The notes: generated by a model not told the origin, from the letters alone. Positions 36,021 through 46,032 are shown, numbered from the stretch's first letter. The stretch is 64,000 nt of DNA from Prauserella halophila (GCF_024171895.1 NZ_JAMTCQ010000008.1:558001-622000); one strand, 5' to 3'. Translations and numbers: made by a program.

Positions 36021-37145
36021 ATGGCACATTCGTCGGGCGATCCGGAATCCGCCGGTACGGCGCCCTCGGACCCGGCGCCCTCGGACCCGGCGCCCTCCGA
36101 CAGGGCGTCCTCCGACAACACGCCCTCCGACGACACGTCCTCCGCCGCGGCACCCGCCGACAGAGCGGCACCCGCCGACGTGGCGCCCTCCCGCACCACG
36201 CACGGCGAGGCCGTCGGCGGCCAGGTGGGCGGCACCCGGCGCCTGCGCACGGTGCGCCAGGACGGCACCCCCGTCTACCGCCACGAACAGCCGCTGAGCA
36301 TGCCCGCCGTGACCGTGACCCGGTTCGGCTCCTCGACGCCTGCCGGCCCAGCCGGTCACGGTACGTCCGCCCCTCCGGATCACCGCCACGCTCACGACTT
36401 CCTCGTCCTGACCTATGTCGAGCGGGATGCCGGCGCGATGGAGATCAACGGCACCAGCCGCTCCCTGCGGACAGGTGAGGTCCACGCCCTGCTGCCGGGG
36501 CAGGTCGTCACACCGGCCGCGGCGGCCGCGCCCGCCGACGGCAGCGCGTGGTCCGTCTCGTTCACCCCGGACGCCGTGCCCGCGCTGGCGTCGGTGTCCC
36601 CGCTGACCTGGACCGGGCATCCGCTGCTCGCCCTGTTCGCACCGGATGCGACACCCGTGCTCGTCCCCGAGCAGGACCGTGACCGCTGGTCCCGGCAGCT
36701 GGCCGAGCTCACCGCCGAACTGGCCGCGCCGGAACGCCTCGGGGCACGCGAGGCGGTCGCCAGTCTGCTCACCCGGCTGCTGATCGACGCGGCACGCCTG
36801 GCCCCGCCGCAGCCCGACACCCGGGACGCACTCGTGGAGCGGGTGTTCGACCGCATCGAGGAGACGTTCCGGGAGCCGATCTCGGCAACGGACGTGGCGG
36901 CCACGCTCGGCTACACGCCGGGACACCTGACGACGCTGATGCGGGAACGCACCGGCAGGCCGCTGCTGGAGTGGATCACCGAGCGCCGGTTGACCGAGGT
37001 GCGCCGGATGCTGCGTGAGACCGACCTGCCGCTCGGGGTCGTGGCAGCACGAACCGGCCTGCGCGACGCGTCCTACCTGGTGCGCCGCTTCCGCAGCCGC
37101 TACGGCGTCACCCCGCAGCGCTGGCGCGAGGCGCAGACCCGGTAG
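36021..37145 (+). CDS. AraC-family transcriptional regulator with a repeat-expanded N-terminus
   Basis: 374 aa. Residues 1-80 are an Ala/Pro/Ser/Asp low-complexity leader built from PSD-type 15-18 bp repeats (36055-36165). The AraC-type cupin sensor (RHAHDFLVLTYVERDAGAME) occupies ~120-250. The C-terminal ~100 residues hold the two helix-turn-helix units, SATDVAATLGYTPGHLTTLM and DASYLVRRFRSRYGVTPQRWR. It is divergent from the methyltransferase gene, a likely target. ATG at 36021 is the last in-frame Met before the conserved region. Its last 46 bases overlap the convergent MFS gene. Confidence 0.87.
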   Translation: MAHSSGDPESAGTAPSDPAPSDPAPSDRASSDNTPSDDTSSAAAPADRAAPADVAPSRTTHGEAVGGQVGGTRRLRTVRQDGTPVYRHEQPLSMPAVTVTRFGSSTPAGPAGHGTSAPPDHRHAHDFLVLTYVERDAGAMEINGTSRSLRTGEVHALLPGQVVTPAAAAAPADGSAWSVSFTPDAVPALASVSPLTWTGHPLLALFAPDATPVLVPEQDRDRWSRQLAELTAELAAPERLGAREAVASLLTRLLIDAARLAPPQPDTRDALVERVFDRIEETFREPISATDVAATLGYTPGHLTTLMRERTGRPLLEWITERRLTEVRRMLRETDLPLGVVAARTGLRDASYLVRRFRSRYGVTPQRWREAQTR

Positions 37146-38278
37146 AGCCCGGCTGCGAGGACCTGCGCCGCCGCCGCGACGAGCAGGCACGCCGTCAGCG
37201 ACCACGCGAGCAACACGCCCGCGAGCGCGGTGCCCACCGCCACACCGCCGATCTTCAGGCTCGCGCCGATGGTGAACACCCGCGCGCGCACCTCCGCGTC
37301 CGCCTCGCGGTGCCGCACGGCGAACAGGGCGGCCAACTGCGGCCCCTCGCCGATGCCGCACAGTGCCGCGGCCGCGATCGCGTAGCCGCCCCCGGGCACG
37401 GCCGCGAGCAGGAACCCGCCACCGAGCACCAGCGTGCTCACCAGGATCACCGAGTCGGGAGTCGGCTGCCGCCTCCGCCGCGCCAGCACGGCGTTGGCGA
37501 GCAGCCCGGTCGCGGCGAGGACCGCCAGCAGCAGCGCGCCGCGGTCGGCATCACCGAACCGCCGCATGCCCAGTACCGGACAGCACACGACGAACACGCC
37601 GACTCCGACGTACGACACGACCGACACGGTGGTCGCCCGCAGCAGGGACGCGCTCCCGGCGATCGCGCGCAGCCCGGCGAGGACGTCGGTGAGCACGCGA
37701 GCGCCCGGCGCCGACCCCCGCGCGGGACCGGAACGCGCCGACGGCAGCGCCAGGGCAGCGGGCACGCCGAAGGCCACGACCGCCAGCGACACCACCACGG
37801 CAGTCGATCCGCCGACGAACCCCGCGACCGCGGGACCGGCCAGGCTCGCGACGCTGAACGTCATCGCGTCGAACCGGCTCGCACGGTCGAGACCGCCGAC
37901 CGCGACCGCAGGCAACCGCGACGACCAGCCGCCCGCCACCGCCGGGTTGAGCAGTCCCGCCAGCGCCGCGACGGCCACAGCGACGGGCACCGGGACCTCA
38001 CCGAGGCACAGCAGCACGAGACCGAGCCCCGCCGCGTAGCCCGCGAGCACCGCGGCCAGCACCGAACCGGGACGACCGCTGCGGTCGAGGAGCGCACCGA
38101 GCACGGGACCACCCACGGCAGCGGCGGCGGTGAGCGCCGTCAGCACGGCCGAGCCCTGAGTCACCGAACCGGTCACGGCGACGGCGGCGAGCAACAACGC
38201 GGGCCCGGACATCTCGTCGCCGGTACGGGCCGCGAGCGCTCCGGCGAGGTATCCGACCAAGGCGTAACGCCCTCTCAT
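37100..38278 (-). CDS. MFS exporter
   Basis: 392 aa, twelve predicted helices, with the loop GALLDRSGRPGSVLAA after helix 2 in place of the classic GxLaDrxGrk. Probably a drug or metabolite exporter. Start ATG at 38278 (MRGRYALVGYLAGALAARTG) is 23 bases from the start of the divergent CGNR gene, and the spacer can hold only back-to-back -10 elements. The 3' end overlaps the 3' end of the AraC gene by 46 bases in convergent orientation. No substrate can be assigned. Confidence 0.87.
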   Translation of the reverse strand: MRGRYALVGYLAGALAARTGDEMSGPALLLAAVAVTGSVTQGSAVLTALTAAAAVGGPVLGALLDRSGRPGSVLAAVLAGYAAGLGLVLLCLGEVPVPVAVAVAALAGLLNPAVAGGWSSRLPAVAVGGLDRASRFDAMTFSVASLAGPAVAGFVGGSTAVVVSLAVVAFGVPAALALPSARSGPARGSAPGARVLTDVLAGLRAIAGSASLLRATTVSVVSYVGVGVFVVCCPVLGMRRFGDADRGALLLAVLAATGLLANAVLARRRRQPTPDSVILVSTLVLGGGFLLAAVPGGGYAIAAAALCGIGEGPQLAALFAVRHREADAEVRARVFTIGASLKIGGVAVGTALAGVLLAWSLTACLLVAAAAQVLAAGLYRVCASRQRCGVTP

Positions 38279-38301
38279 AAAGAAGACGTTACACTCGGGA
38301 T
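38279..38301. promoter_or_regulatory. Overlapping divergent promoters of the MFS and CGNR genes
   Basis: The 23-base spacer contains GTTACACT: TACACT (38290-38295) ends six bases before the CGNR GTG, and the complement TAACGT ends seven bases before the MFS ATG. Both genes therefore look leaderless, and one protein bound here could control both. Confidence 0.5.
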
Positions 38302-38850
38302 GTGCCAGCCCGCGACGAACCACTTCCCGGTGTCTCCGCACGCGCCGCTGCGACGCGGGCCGCCGACGTGATCAACGTGCTGCTCACCGGCAACCCCACC
38401 GTCGACACCGTGCGCGAGGTCCTCGTGGCGCACGGCGAACGGGAGCCGCTGAACCTCACCGCCGGCGACCTTCCCCGGCTATGGGAGGCCGCGCAGCAGC
38501 TGCGCACGGTGTTCGCCGCGACCACGGCCGGCGACGCGGCGAACCGGCTCAACGACCTGCTCGCCCGTCACGCCCGGCCGCCGCGGCTGACCACCCACGA
38601 GGGTGCGCATCCGTGGCATCTGCACGTCGATTCCCACGACGATGCGCCGTGGGACGAGTGGTTGGTCACCTCGTCCTGTCTCGCCCTGGCGACGCTGCTC
38701 GCGGACCGGCAGCGCCCACCGGGTGGCCTGTGTGCCTCGACAGCGTGTGGCAGGGCGTTCGCCGAACTCGGCGGTGGCAGTCCGCGCCGCTACTGCTCGG
38801 CCCGGTGCGCCACCCGCGCACGGGTCGCGGCGCACCGCAGGCGTGACTGA
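38302..38850 (+). CDS. CGNR zinc-finger / ABATE-domain regulator
   Basis: 182 aa. The N-terminal ABATE-like domain (~25-125) has NVLLTGNPTVDTVR and the C-terminal zinc-binding CGNR module has CASTACGRAFAE and RRYCSARCATRARVAAHRRR. Such proteins are probably DNA-binding regulators. They often sit beside an exporter, as here with the divergent MFS gene. GTG at 38302 appears leaderless. The last ~115 bases are duplicated at 40099-40221, on the far side of the abi gene; this copy has the family-typical CATR spacing, so it is the functional one. Confidence 0.85.
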   Translation: MPARDEPLPGVSARAAATRAADVINVLLTGNPTVDTVREVLVAHGEREPLNLTAGDLPRLWEAAQQLRTVFAATTAGDAANRLNDLLARHARPPRLTTHEGAHPWHLHVDSHDDAPWDEWLVTSSCLALATLLADRQRPPGGLCASTACGRAFAELGGGSPRRYCSARCATRARVAAHRRRD

Positions 38851-38854
38851 GGGC
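38735..38854 (+). repeat. Direct repeat copy 1: 3' end of the CGNR gene
   Basis: 120 bp covering the zinc-finger codons, the stop codon and four bases beyond. It aligns to 40099-40221 with about four substitutions and one 3-bp indel (roughly 94% identity by eye). The two copies bracket the abi cassette in direct orientation. Confidence 0.95.
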
Positions 38855-38870
38855 ACTGCATCGTCGGACG

Positions 38871-39860
38871 TCAACCGAGGTGCCGATTCCAGAAGGGGTC
38901 GTCCACCCATCCCTCGGGGATTCCCATACCCACCAAGTTCGCCCGCGGGCGAGTAACCACGAGTTCATGAAGGCGCCGCGCCCAACTGCTATGGGGCGAG
39001 ACGGCGTCAAGCACCGACTGGAGCGACACGAGAACCGGGTAGAGGCGTTCCCGTGAACTGTCAGGCAGGGGCGAGCGGAGCCACGAGATCGTCTTCGATT
39101 GCGGGATCGCCGGAGGAACACCGAGACCGACGTTCCACAGCCGCCCGTGATGGGCACAGATGTTCCGCACCCTCACGTACGTACGCATCCAGGAATCAAG
39201 TACCGGCGCGGTCAGGCCGACACCGGCCGCGATCGCAGTCTGATCACCTCGGCGACGCAAATTGCGAATCGTGTTGTCCAGCTGGCCGATGGTGAGGGTC
39301 TCAACCATGAGCCACGACGGTGGTAGATCGGGTGTGCAGTACGTCGTCAGATAATGCTCGAGCGCGGACGGGTGCACCAATGAGCCATCGTCAACATCAG
39401 GCGCCCTGCGCAGTTGGTCCTCGCACCCTTCTCGAACGATTCGCAGGAGCGTTGTGTGCTTATCGCGGTTCTTGAAGTGCGATGGGGCCATGTACCAATG
39501 CGAGCCGCCGTGGGCGGTCGACATGTGATCGGTGAGTGCCGCCCGTACCGCCACTTCGATCCGCTCCAACGCGTCCATCACCAGCAGCCGCAACGCACGA
39601 TCGAACACGTACAGGTCCAGTACATCCTCGAACGAGGTTCCCGGCCGAAAGACGTGGTCGGGCCGACGATCGCGCTGCTGGAACGGGATCGTGTACGGCG
39701 AGAGCCGGTAGTAGCCGATGTGGCGCAAGTACCGGCCAGTCTTCTCCGGATCGGGGATGTGCAGGCCACGATCGGAAAGCAACGCCATAAGCTCGTCGAG
39801 CGTCAGCGGTGGCTTCTCGTAGCGGAGGGAACCCCGGGCCCGCGGTGACTTCCGGGACAT
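38871..39860 (-). CDS. Abi_2 (AbiD/AbiF-like) HEPN abortive-infection protein
   Basis: 329 aa. Matches the Abi_2 pattern: YEKPPLTLDELMALLSDRGL at the N-terminus, RYLRHIGYYRLSPYTIPF, then FDRALRLLVMDALERIEVAVRAALTDHM and a C-terminal RVRNICAHHGRLWN. Two RX4-6H HEPN signatures are visible, Arg106-His112 and Arg232-His237, as expected of an RNase that stops growth on phage infection. ATG at 39860 has GGAG 7 bases upstream; a TTG at 39884 after GGGGGA is an alternative. Seven 60-base lines counted in it average ~62% GC, against well over 70% around it, so it is probably acquired. Confidence 0.9.
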   Translation of the reverse strand: MSRKSPRARGSLRYEKPPLTLDELMALLSDRGLHIPDPEKTGRYLRHIGYYRLSPYTIPFQQRDRRPDHVFRPGTSFEDVLDLYVFDRALRLLVMDALERIEVAVRAALTDHMSTAHGGSHWYMAPSHFKNRDKHTTLLRIVREGCEDQLRRAPDVDDGSLVHPSALEHYLTTYCTPDLPPSWLMVETLTIGQLDNTIRNLRRRGDQTAIAAGVGLTAPVLDSWMRTYVRVRNICAHHGRLWNVGLGVPPAIPQSKTISWLRSPLPDSSRERLYPVLVSLQSVLDAVSPHSSWARRLHELVVTRPRANLVGMGIPEGWVDDPFWNRHLG

Positions 39861-40098
39861 GTGGACACTCCGACTCCCAGACAAAGAAAATCCCCCAAGT
39901 GCGCTTCCGTGGAGAGGCGTGGGGGACGTGGTGTTTCCGAAGTTACCATAGGTAGCTCGACCAACACCAACTCACCGTTCCCGTTCGGGAGCATCGGCCG
40001 CGCCCAGGATATGGCGTCGCCGGAACACCGTCGAAACGATGTTCCTGGGTTTGCTGCCCCCACGGGCCGCTGCACCGCGGCACCGCACCGCGGTCACC
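39861..40098 (-). ncRNA. Hairpin-rich leader upstream of abi; candidate structured RNA
   Basis: No protein-coding content. Inverted repeats: TCCCCCA/TGGGGGA (39891-39897 with 39920-39926), CCCG-AA-CGGG near 39980-39989, and a nested structure at 40003-40049. In the latter, CCCAGGA/TCCTGGG encloses or competes with GGAACACCG/CGATGTTCC. AbiF proteins have been reported to act as toxins with a linked RNA antitoxin, so this 238-base segment is a candidate for that RNA. That is inference from position and folding potential only; the segment could equally be a promoter region. Confidence 0.35.
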
Positions 40099-40221
40099 CC
40101 TCGACGGCGTGTGGCAGGGCGTTCGCCGAACTCGGCGGTGGCAGTCCGCGCCGCTACTGCTCGGCCCGGTGCGCCGCGACCCGCGCACGGGTCGCGGCGC
40201 ACCGCAGGCGCGGTTGAGGGC
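40099..40221 (+). repeat. Direct repeat copy 2: orphan 3' end of a CGNR gene
   Basis: 123 bp, still in frame to a stop (CGRAFAELGGGSPRRYCSAR, then CAATRARVAAHRRRG). A 3-bp insertion breaks the normal CATR spacing. No start codon or upstream half belongs to it, so it is a gene relic marking the outer edge of the abi cassette. Confidence 0.93.
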
Positions 40222-40263
40222 CGCGCGGCGCCGTCGTCTGCGCGGCCGGTGTGGGACCGCCCG

Positions 40264-40632
40264 TCAGAACGCCATCGCCTGGGCGCGGCGCTTGACCTCG
40301 GTGCCGTGGTTGATGCGCAGGGCGTTGATCGGTGTCGTACCGGGCAGCGACTCGTCCTCGGCGAACAACCAGCGCAGCATCTCCGTGCGCGTGAACCCGG
40401 CGTCCGACAGCACCGTGATCGTACCGGCGAGGCCCTTGATCACCGCGCCGTCCCGCAGGAAATCGGCGGGGATCATCAGGTCGCCGTCACGACGGACGGC
40501 GACCAGGTGACCGTCCCGGAGCAGCTGCCGGACCTTGTTCTGCGCCACGTTCAGTATCTCCGCGACCTCGGCCACGGGTACGACCGTGACGTCGGCATCG
40601 AGTACATCGTCAGCCAGGGGGATTGCACTCAC
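40264..40632 (-). CDS. Rv2175c-family helix-turn-helix DNA-binding protein
   Basis: 122 aa. A winged-helix/excisionase-type HTH (VPVAEVAEILNVAQNKVRQLLRDGHLVAVRRDGDLMIPADFL) is followed by a conserved C-terminal domain GTITVLSDAGFTRTEMLRWLF. In M. tuberculosis, Rv2175c binds DNA and is phosphorylated by its neighbour PknL. Here the kinase gene is likewise adjacent and divergent. GTG at 40632 has GGGTGG upstream; the longer open frame has no conserved sequence. Targets unknown. Confidence 0.9.
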   Translation of the reverse strand: MSAIPLADDVLDADVTVVPVAEVAEILNVAQNKVRQLLRDGHLVAVRRDGDLMIPADFLRDGAVIKGLAGTITVLSDAGFTRTEMLRWLFAEDESLPGTTPINALRINHGTEVKRRAQAMAF

Positions 40633-40725
40633 GTGTTCCACCCTGCCACACGCCACGCCGTGCGAGCGCCGCACCAGGCGAATGGCGTAGCGGGGACACC
40701 GGGTACCGCCCGCATCGCCCGGCCG

Positions 40726-40739
40726 TAGGATCCCACGGT
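40726..40739 (+). promoter_or_regulatory. Leaderless -10 element of the PknL-type kinase gene
   Basis: TAGGAT at 40726-40731 is eight bases upstream of the GTG at 40740, the spacing expected if transcription starts at or just before the start codon. No Shine-Dalgarno is present. Confidence 0.5.
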
Positions 40740-42812
40740 GTGACACGGACGGACGAAAACCTCGTCGGAGCGCTGCTCGACCGGCGGTACCGCGTGGACG
40801 GGCTACTCGCCCGCGGCGGGATGTCGTCGGTGTACCGGGGGCTCGACACCCGGCTCGACCGGCCCGTGGCCATCAAGATCATGGACTCCCGGTTCGCCGA
40901 CGACCGCAGCTTCGTCGAGCGGTTCGAGCGCGAGGCCCGGTCGGCGGCGAAACTGCACCATCCGCACGTCGTCGCCGTCCACGACCAGGGGTTCGACGGC
41001 ACCCCCGGCTCCGAGCAGCGGCGCGCGTTCCTGGTCATGGAGCTCGTCGACGGCGGCACGCTGCGTGACCTGCTCGAGGGCCGCGGCGCCCTCACCCTGC
41101 CGCAGGTGCTGACGGTCGCCGAGGACGTGCTGTCCGCGCTCGGCGCCGCGCACGCCGCCGGCCTGGTGCACCGTGACGTCAAGCCCGAGAACGTCCTCAT
41201 CGGCCGTGGCGGCCAGGCGGGCAGCGGGGTGGTGAAGGTCGGCGATTTCGGCCTGGTCCGCGCCGTCGCCGCCACGGCCAACACGACGGGCAGCGTCATC
41301 CTCGGCACTGTGGCGTACCTGTCGCCGGAGCAGGTGACCGACGGCTCGGCCAGTGAACGCGGCGACGTCTACTCGGCGGGCATCCTGCTGTACGAGATGC
41401 TCACCGGGCACGTGCCCTACACCGCGGACACGCCGATCTCCGTGGCCTATCGCCACGTCAACGACGACGTCCCCGCGCCGAGCGCCGCCCGCTCCGACCT
41501 GCCGCCCGCACTCGACGACCTCGTCCTGCGTGCGACCCGCCGGGACGCCGACGCCCGGCCCGCCGACGCGACGGCGTTCCTCGAGCAGCTGCGCGCGATC
41601 CGCGGCGAACTGGGCATCCAGCGGACCGCGGTGCCGATCCCCGCACCGCAACACCCGCCGCAGCAACCGGCGCAGTCACCGGCTCCGCAGCTGCCGCCGC
41701 CGGAACAGGCCGGATCGCCCGAAGCGTCCCCGCCCGAGAGCGACGCCGAGCGCACCGTCCCGGTGATGCAGGCCGTGACCGCGCCGACATCGGACGGCCC
41801 GACCGGGACGCAGGCTCTTCCCCGGTCCGCGGCGACGGCATCCGGCGCCGCCTCCGAACCTCCCGGTGACGGGCCTCCTCGCGACGAGCCCGCGGCGCCC
41901 CGGCGGCGCGGCGGATGGCTCGCACTGTGGCTCGTGGCCGCCCTGCTGCTGGTGGGCGGCGTGGGAGCCGGTGGCTGGTGGCTGTTGTCGGGCCGGTACG
42001 TCGACGTGCCCGACATCTCCGGCTTGGACCGGCAGCAGGCCGCGCAGGCGCTCCGGAACGTCGATCTGACGCCGACGTTCGAACAGGAGCGGCACAACAC
42101 GGTGCCGAGCGGCACCGGCATCCGCACCGATCCGCCCGCGGGCGCGCAGGCGGAGCAGGGTGACCGGGTGACCGTCATGCTCTCGCTCGGCAAGCCCGTG
42201 GTGCCGGACATCCAGCCGGGCACCTCGGTCGAACAGGCGCAGCAGGCGATAGAACGGGCCCGGCTGACGCCGACCCGCGACGAGAACGCCGACCAGTACA
42301 GCACCGACGTCGAGCAGGGTGCGGTCCTCTCGGTGTCACCGCAGCCCGGCACCCAGGCCAACATCGGCACGAACGTCGCCATCGTCGTGTCGAAGGGCCC
42401 CGAACCGCTACCGGTGCCGTCGGTCGTGGGCAGATCCCGTGACGAGGCGTTCACGACGCTGCAGAACGCCGGATTCGAACCGTACGACGCGGGTGAGGAG
42501 TTCTCCACCGAGGTCGCGGGCGGCCACGTCGTGCGCACCGACCCCGCGGACGGCGAGACCGTCGACGAGGGCACCCGCATCGGCGTGTACGTGTCCGACG
42601 CGGTCGACGTGCCGGATGTGCAGGGCAGGCCGCTGCCGGATGCGCGGCAGCTGCTGTCCGACGCGGGCCTGACGGTGGCAGGCGACGAGGGCGACGAGGG
42701 CGACGCAGGCGGACTCGGCGGTGACCGGTTCGTGTTGGTCGTCGGCCAATCCCCGGATCCGGGCAAGCGGGTGGAGCCGGGCACGGAGATCACCCTCTCG
42801 ACACTCCCCTGA
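40740..42812 (+). CDS. pknL: PknL-type Ser/Thr protein kinase with PASTA domains
   Basis: 690 aa. Cytoplasmic kinase domain: glycine loop RGGMSSVYRG, Lys in VAIKIMDSRF, catalytic loop HRDVKPENVL, GDFGLVRA and GTVAYLSPEQV. A Pro/Ala/Glu-rich juxtamembrane linker (~310-390) and one helix (ALWLVAALLLVGGVGAGGWW) lead to about four extracellular PASTA repeats (VDVPDISGL, PVVPDIQPGTSV, LPVPSVVGRS, VDVPDVQGRP). These bind peptidoglycan fragments or lipid II, so the kinase likely senses wall state. M. tuberculosis PknL carries no PASTA repeats, so the symbol reflects synteny with Rv2175c. Confidence 0.85.
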   Translation: MTRTDENLVGALLDRRYRVDGLLARGGMSSVYRGLDTRLDRPVAIKIMDSRFADDRSFVERFEREARSAAKLHHPHVVAVHDQGFDGTPGSEQRRAFLVMELVDGGTLRDLLEGRGALTLPQVLTVAEDVLSALGAAHAAGLVHRDVKPENVLIGRGGQAGSGVVKVGDFGLVRAVAATANTTGSVILGTVAYLSPEQVTDGSASERGDVYSAGILLYEMLTGHVPYTADTPISVAYRHVNDDVPAPSAARSDLPPALDDLVLRATRRDADARPADATAFLEQLRAIRGELGIQRTAVPIPAPQHPPQQPAQSPAPQLPPPEQAGSPEASPPESDAERTVPVMQAVTAPTSDGPTGTQALPRSAATASGAASEPPGDGPPRDEPAAPRRRGGWLALWLVAALLLVGGVGAGGWWLLSGRYVDVPDISGLDRQQAAQALRNVDLTPTFEQERHNTVPSGTGIRTDPPAGAQAEQGDRVTVMLSLGKPVVPDIQPGTSVEQAQQAIERARLTPTRDENADQYSTDVEQGAVLSVSPQPGTQANIGTNVAIVVSKGPEPLPVPSVVGRSRDEAFTTLQNAGFEPYDAGEEFSTEVAGGHVVRTDPADGETVDEGTRIGVYVSDAVDVPDVQGRPLPDARQLLSDAGLTVAGDEGDEGDAGGLGGDRFVLVVGQSPDPGKRVEPGTEITLSTLP

Positions 42813-43002
42813 CCCCGATCATGTGATCTCGCACCCACACCCCTCAAGCCGCGCCGCGGGAGGCGCCGACAACGACGACAGGGAATCACCACCAGGCCTG
42901 CCGGGCGTTTCCAAGGCGGTTACACGACGCCCATGTCGGCGTCACGCGCGGCTGGTGCACTGATTGCTCACCCGCACCTACACCATCGTCCGAGAGACTC
43001 GT

Positions 43003-44322
43003 ATGGCACCGGAACGACTCAGCGCACTGGACACGGCCTTCCTCTGCTTGGAAGACGACGCGACACCGATGCACATGGGCGCGGTCGCAACGTTCCGTCC
43101 CCGCCACGACTGGGACGCCGACCACGTCGCGGGCCTGCTTGCCGAACGCGCCGCCCGCATTCCCCGCCTCCGGCGCCGCGTACGGACCGGCCTGCTTCCA
43201 CTCAGCGGCGCCCGCTGGGAGGACGACCCGGCGTTCGACCCGCACCGTCACGTGGCCGTGAGCCGGCTGTACGACCGGTACGCATCCGATCCGCTCGCGA
43301 CGTTCGCGCAGCACTGGATCGCCGAACCACTCGACCTCGACCGTCCACTGTGGAGCGTTCAGCTCGTGACCGGCCTGCCGGACGGGGATTTCGCGCTGCT
43401 GGTGAAGTTCCACCACGCCCTCGCCGACGGCATGGGCGCGGTCGAACTCGCGATGGCGCTCCTCGACGACATCACCCTGCCGTGGCAGCGCCAGCCCGTC
43501 GACGACGAACCCGAGGAGAAGCCGCGGTCGCCGCTCGGCGCGGTGACCGAATCGGCGACGGCGCTGCTCGGTCAGGCCGCCGAATCGGCGAGCATCGCGG
43601 GCTCGATCGTGACGTCGGCACGGCCGTATCCGTTCTCCCCCACGGCGACCGTCAATTCGCCCAGCCGCCGGATCGGCCTCGTCCGGCTGCACGGCGGCGA
43701 CATCCGCTCCGTCCGCACCGCGCACGGCGGCACCACTCACGACGTGGTGCTCGCCGTGCTCGCCGGTGCGCTACGCGAGTGGATGATCAACCGTGGCCAG
43801 CGTGCGGACGCCCGGTCGCTGCGCGCGCTCGTGCCGGTGAGCCGCCGGAGCAGGGAGCACCGGAACGCGGGCAACAGCCTGTCCGGCTACCTGTGTGACC
43901 TGCCCGTCGAGGTGGACGACCCGGTCGAGCGGCTCCGGCTCGTGCGGGAGGCGATGGCCCACAACAAGGAGGCCGGGCCGACGCGGGGTGCGGGCGCACT
44001 GCCGGTACTGGCCGGGCGCCTGCCGGCCGGGCTGCACCGGCTGGCGACGAAGACGGCGGGCAAGGCCGCTCCATTGTTGTTCGACACCGTCGTGACGACC
44101 GTGCCGGTGCCGAGTATCCCGCTCTCGCTCGCCGGAGCGCGGCTGCGGGAGGTGTATCCGTTCGTGCCGTTGCCGCCGCATCAGTCGGTGGGCATCGCCG
44201 TGGCCACCTACCGCGACGGCGTGCACGTCGGCCTGCAGGCGAACGGGCACGCCGTCAGCGACGTCGGTTCGCTGGCCGATGCGGTGACCAAGTCGATGGC
44301 ACGGCTGCAGCTGGAGTCGTGA
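43003..44322 (+). CDS. Wax ester synthase / diacylglycerol acyltransferase (WS/DGAT)
   Basis: 439 aa. Uses acyl-CoA to acylate diacylglycerol or fatty alcohol, making storage lipid at the membrane. The catalytic motif HHALADG is at residues 137-143. The N-terminal LSALDTAFLCLEDDATPMHMGAVATF and the C-terminal PLPPHQSVGIAVATYRDGVHVGLQANG are family hallmarks, and the length is typical. ATG at 43003 follows GAGAGACTC; an upstream in-frame TTG (42964) lacks support. It sits between pknL and aroG, where M. tuberculosis has a different gene, and ends at a shared terminator. Confidence 0.92.
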   Translation: MAPERLSALDTAFLCLEDDATPMHMGAVATFRPRHDWDADHVAGLLAERAARIPRLRRRVRTGLLPLSGARWEDDPAFDPHRHVAVSRLYDRYASDPLATFAQHWIAEPLDLDRPLWSVQLVTGLPDGDFALLVKFHHALADGMGAVELAMALLDDITLPWQRQPVDDEPEEKPRSPLGAVTESATALLGQAAESASIAGSIVTSARPYPFSPTATVNSPSRRIGLVRLHGGDIRSVRTAHGGTTHDVVLAVLAGALREWMINRGQRADARSLRALVPVSRRSREHRNAGNSLSGYLCDLPVEVDDPVERLRLVREAMAHNKEAGPTRGAGALPVLAGRLPAGLHRLATKTAGKAAPLLFDTVVTTVPVPSIPLSLAGARLREVYPFVPLPPHQSVGIAVATYRDGVHVGLQANGHAVSDVGSLADAVTKSMARLQLES

Positions 44323-44329
44323 GCCGCTC

Positions 44330-44355
44330 CGCGCCGGGGCGCGTGCCCCGGCGCG
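44330..44355. terminator. Bidirectional terminator between WS/DGAT and aroG
   Basis: Perfect 11-bp arms CGCGCCGGGGC (44330-44340) and GCCCCGGCGCG (44345-44355) around a four-base loop, between convergent genes. Confidence 0.88.
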
Positions 44356-44365
44356 GGACGGACCG

Positions 44366-46028
<1,663 letters not shown>

Positions 46029-46032
<4 letters not shown>

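Noticed and set aside
39861-40217. 118-codon plus-strand frame ending in the CGNR 3' relic
   Set aside because: The upstream part is random sequence opposite the abi leader; only the last ~38 codons derive from the CGNR gene.
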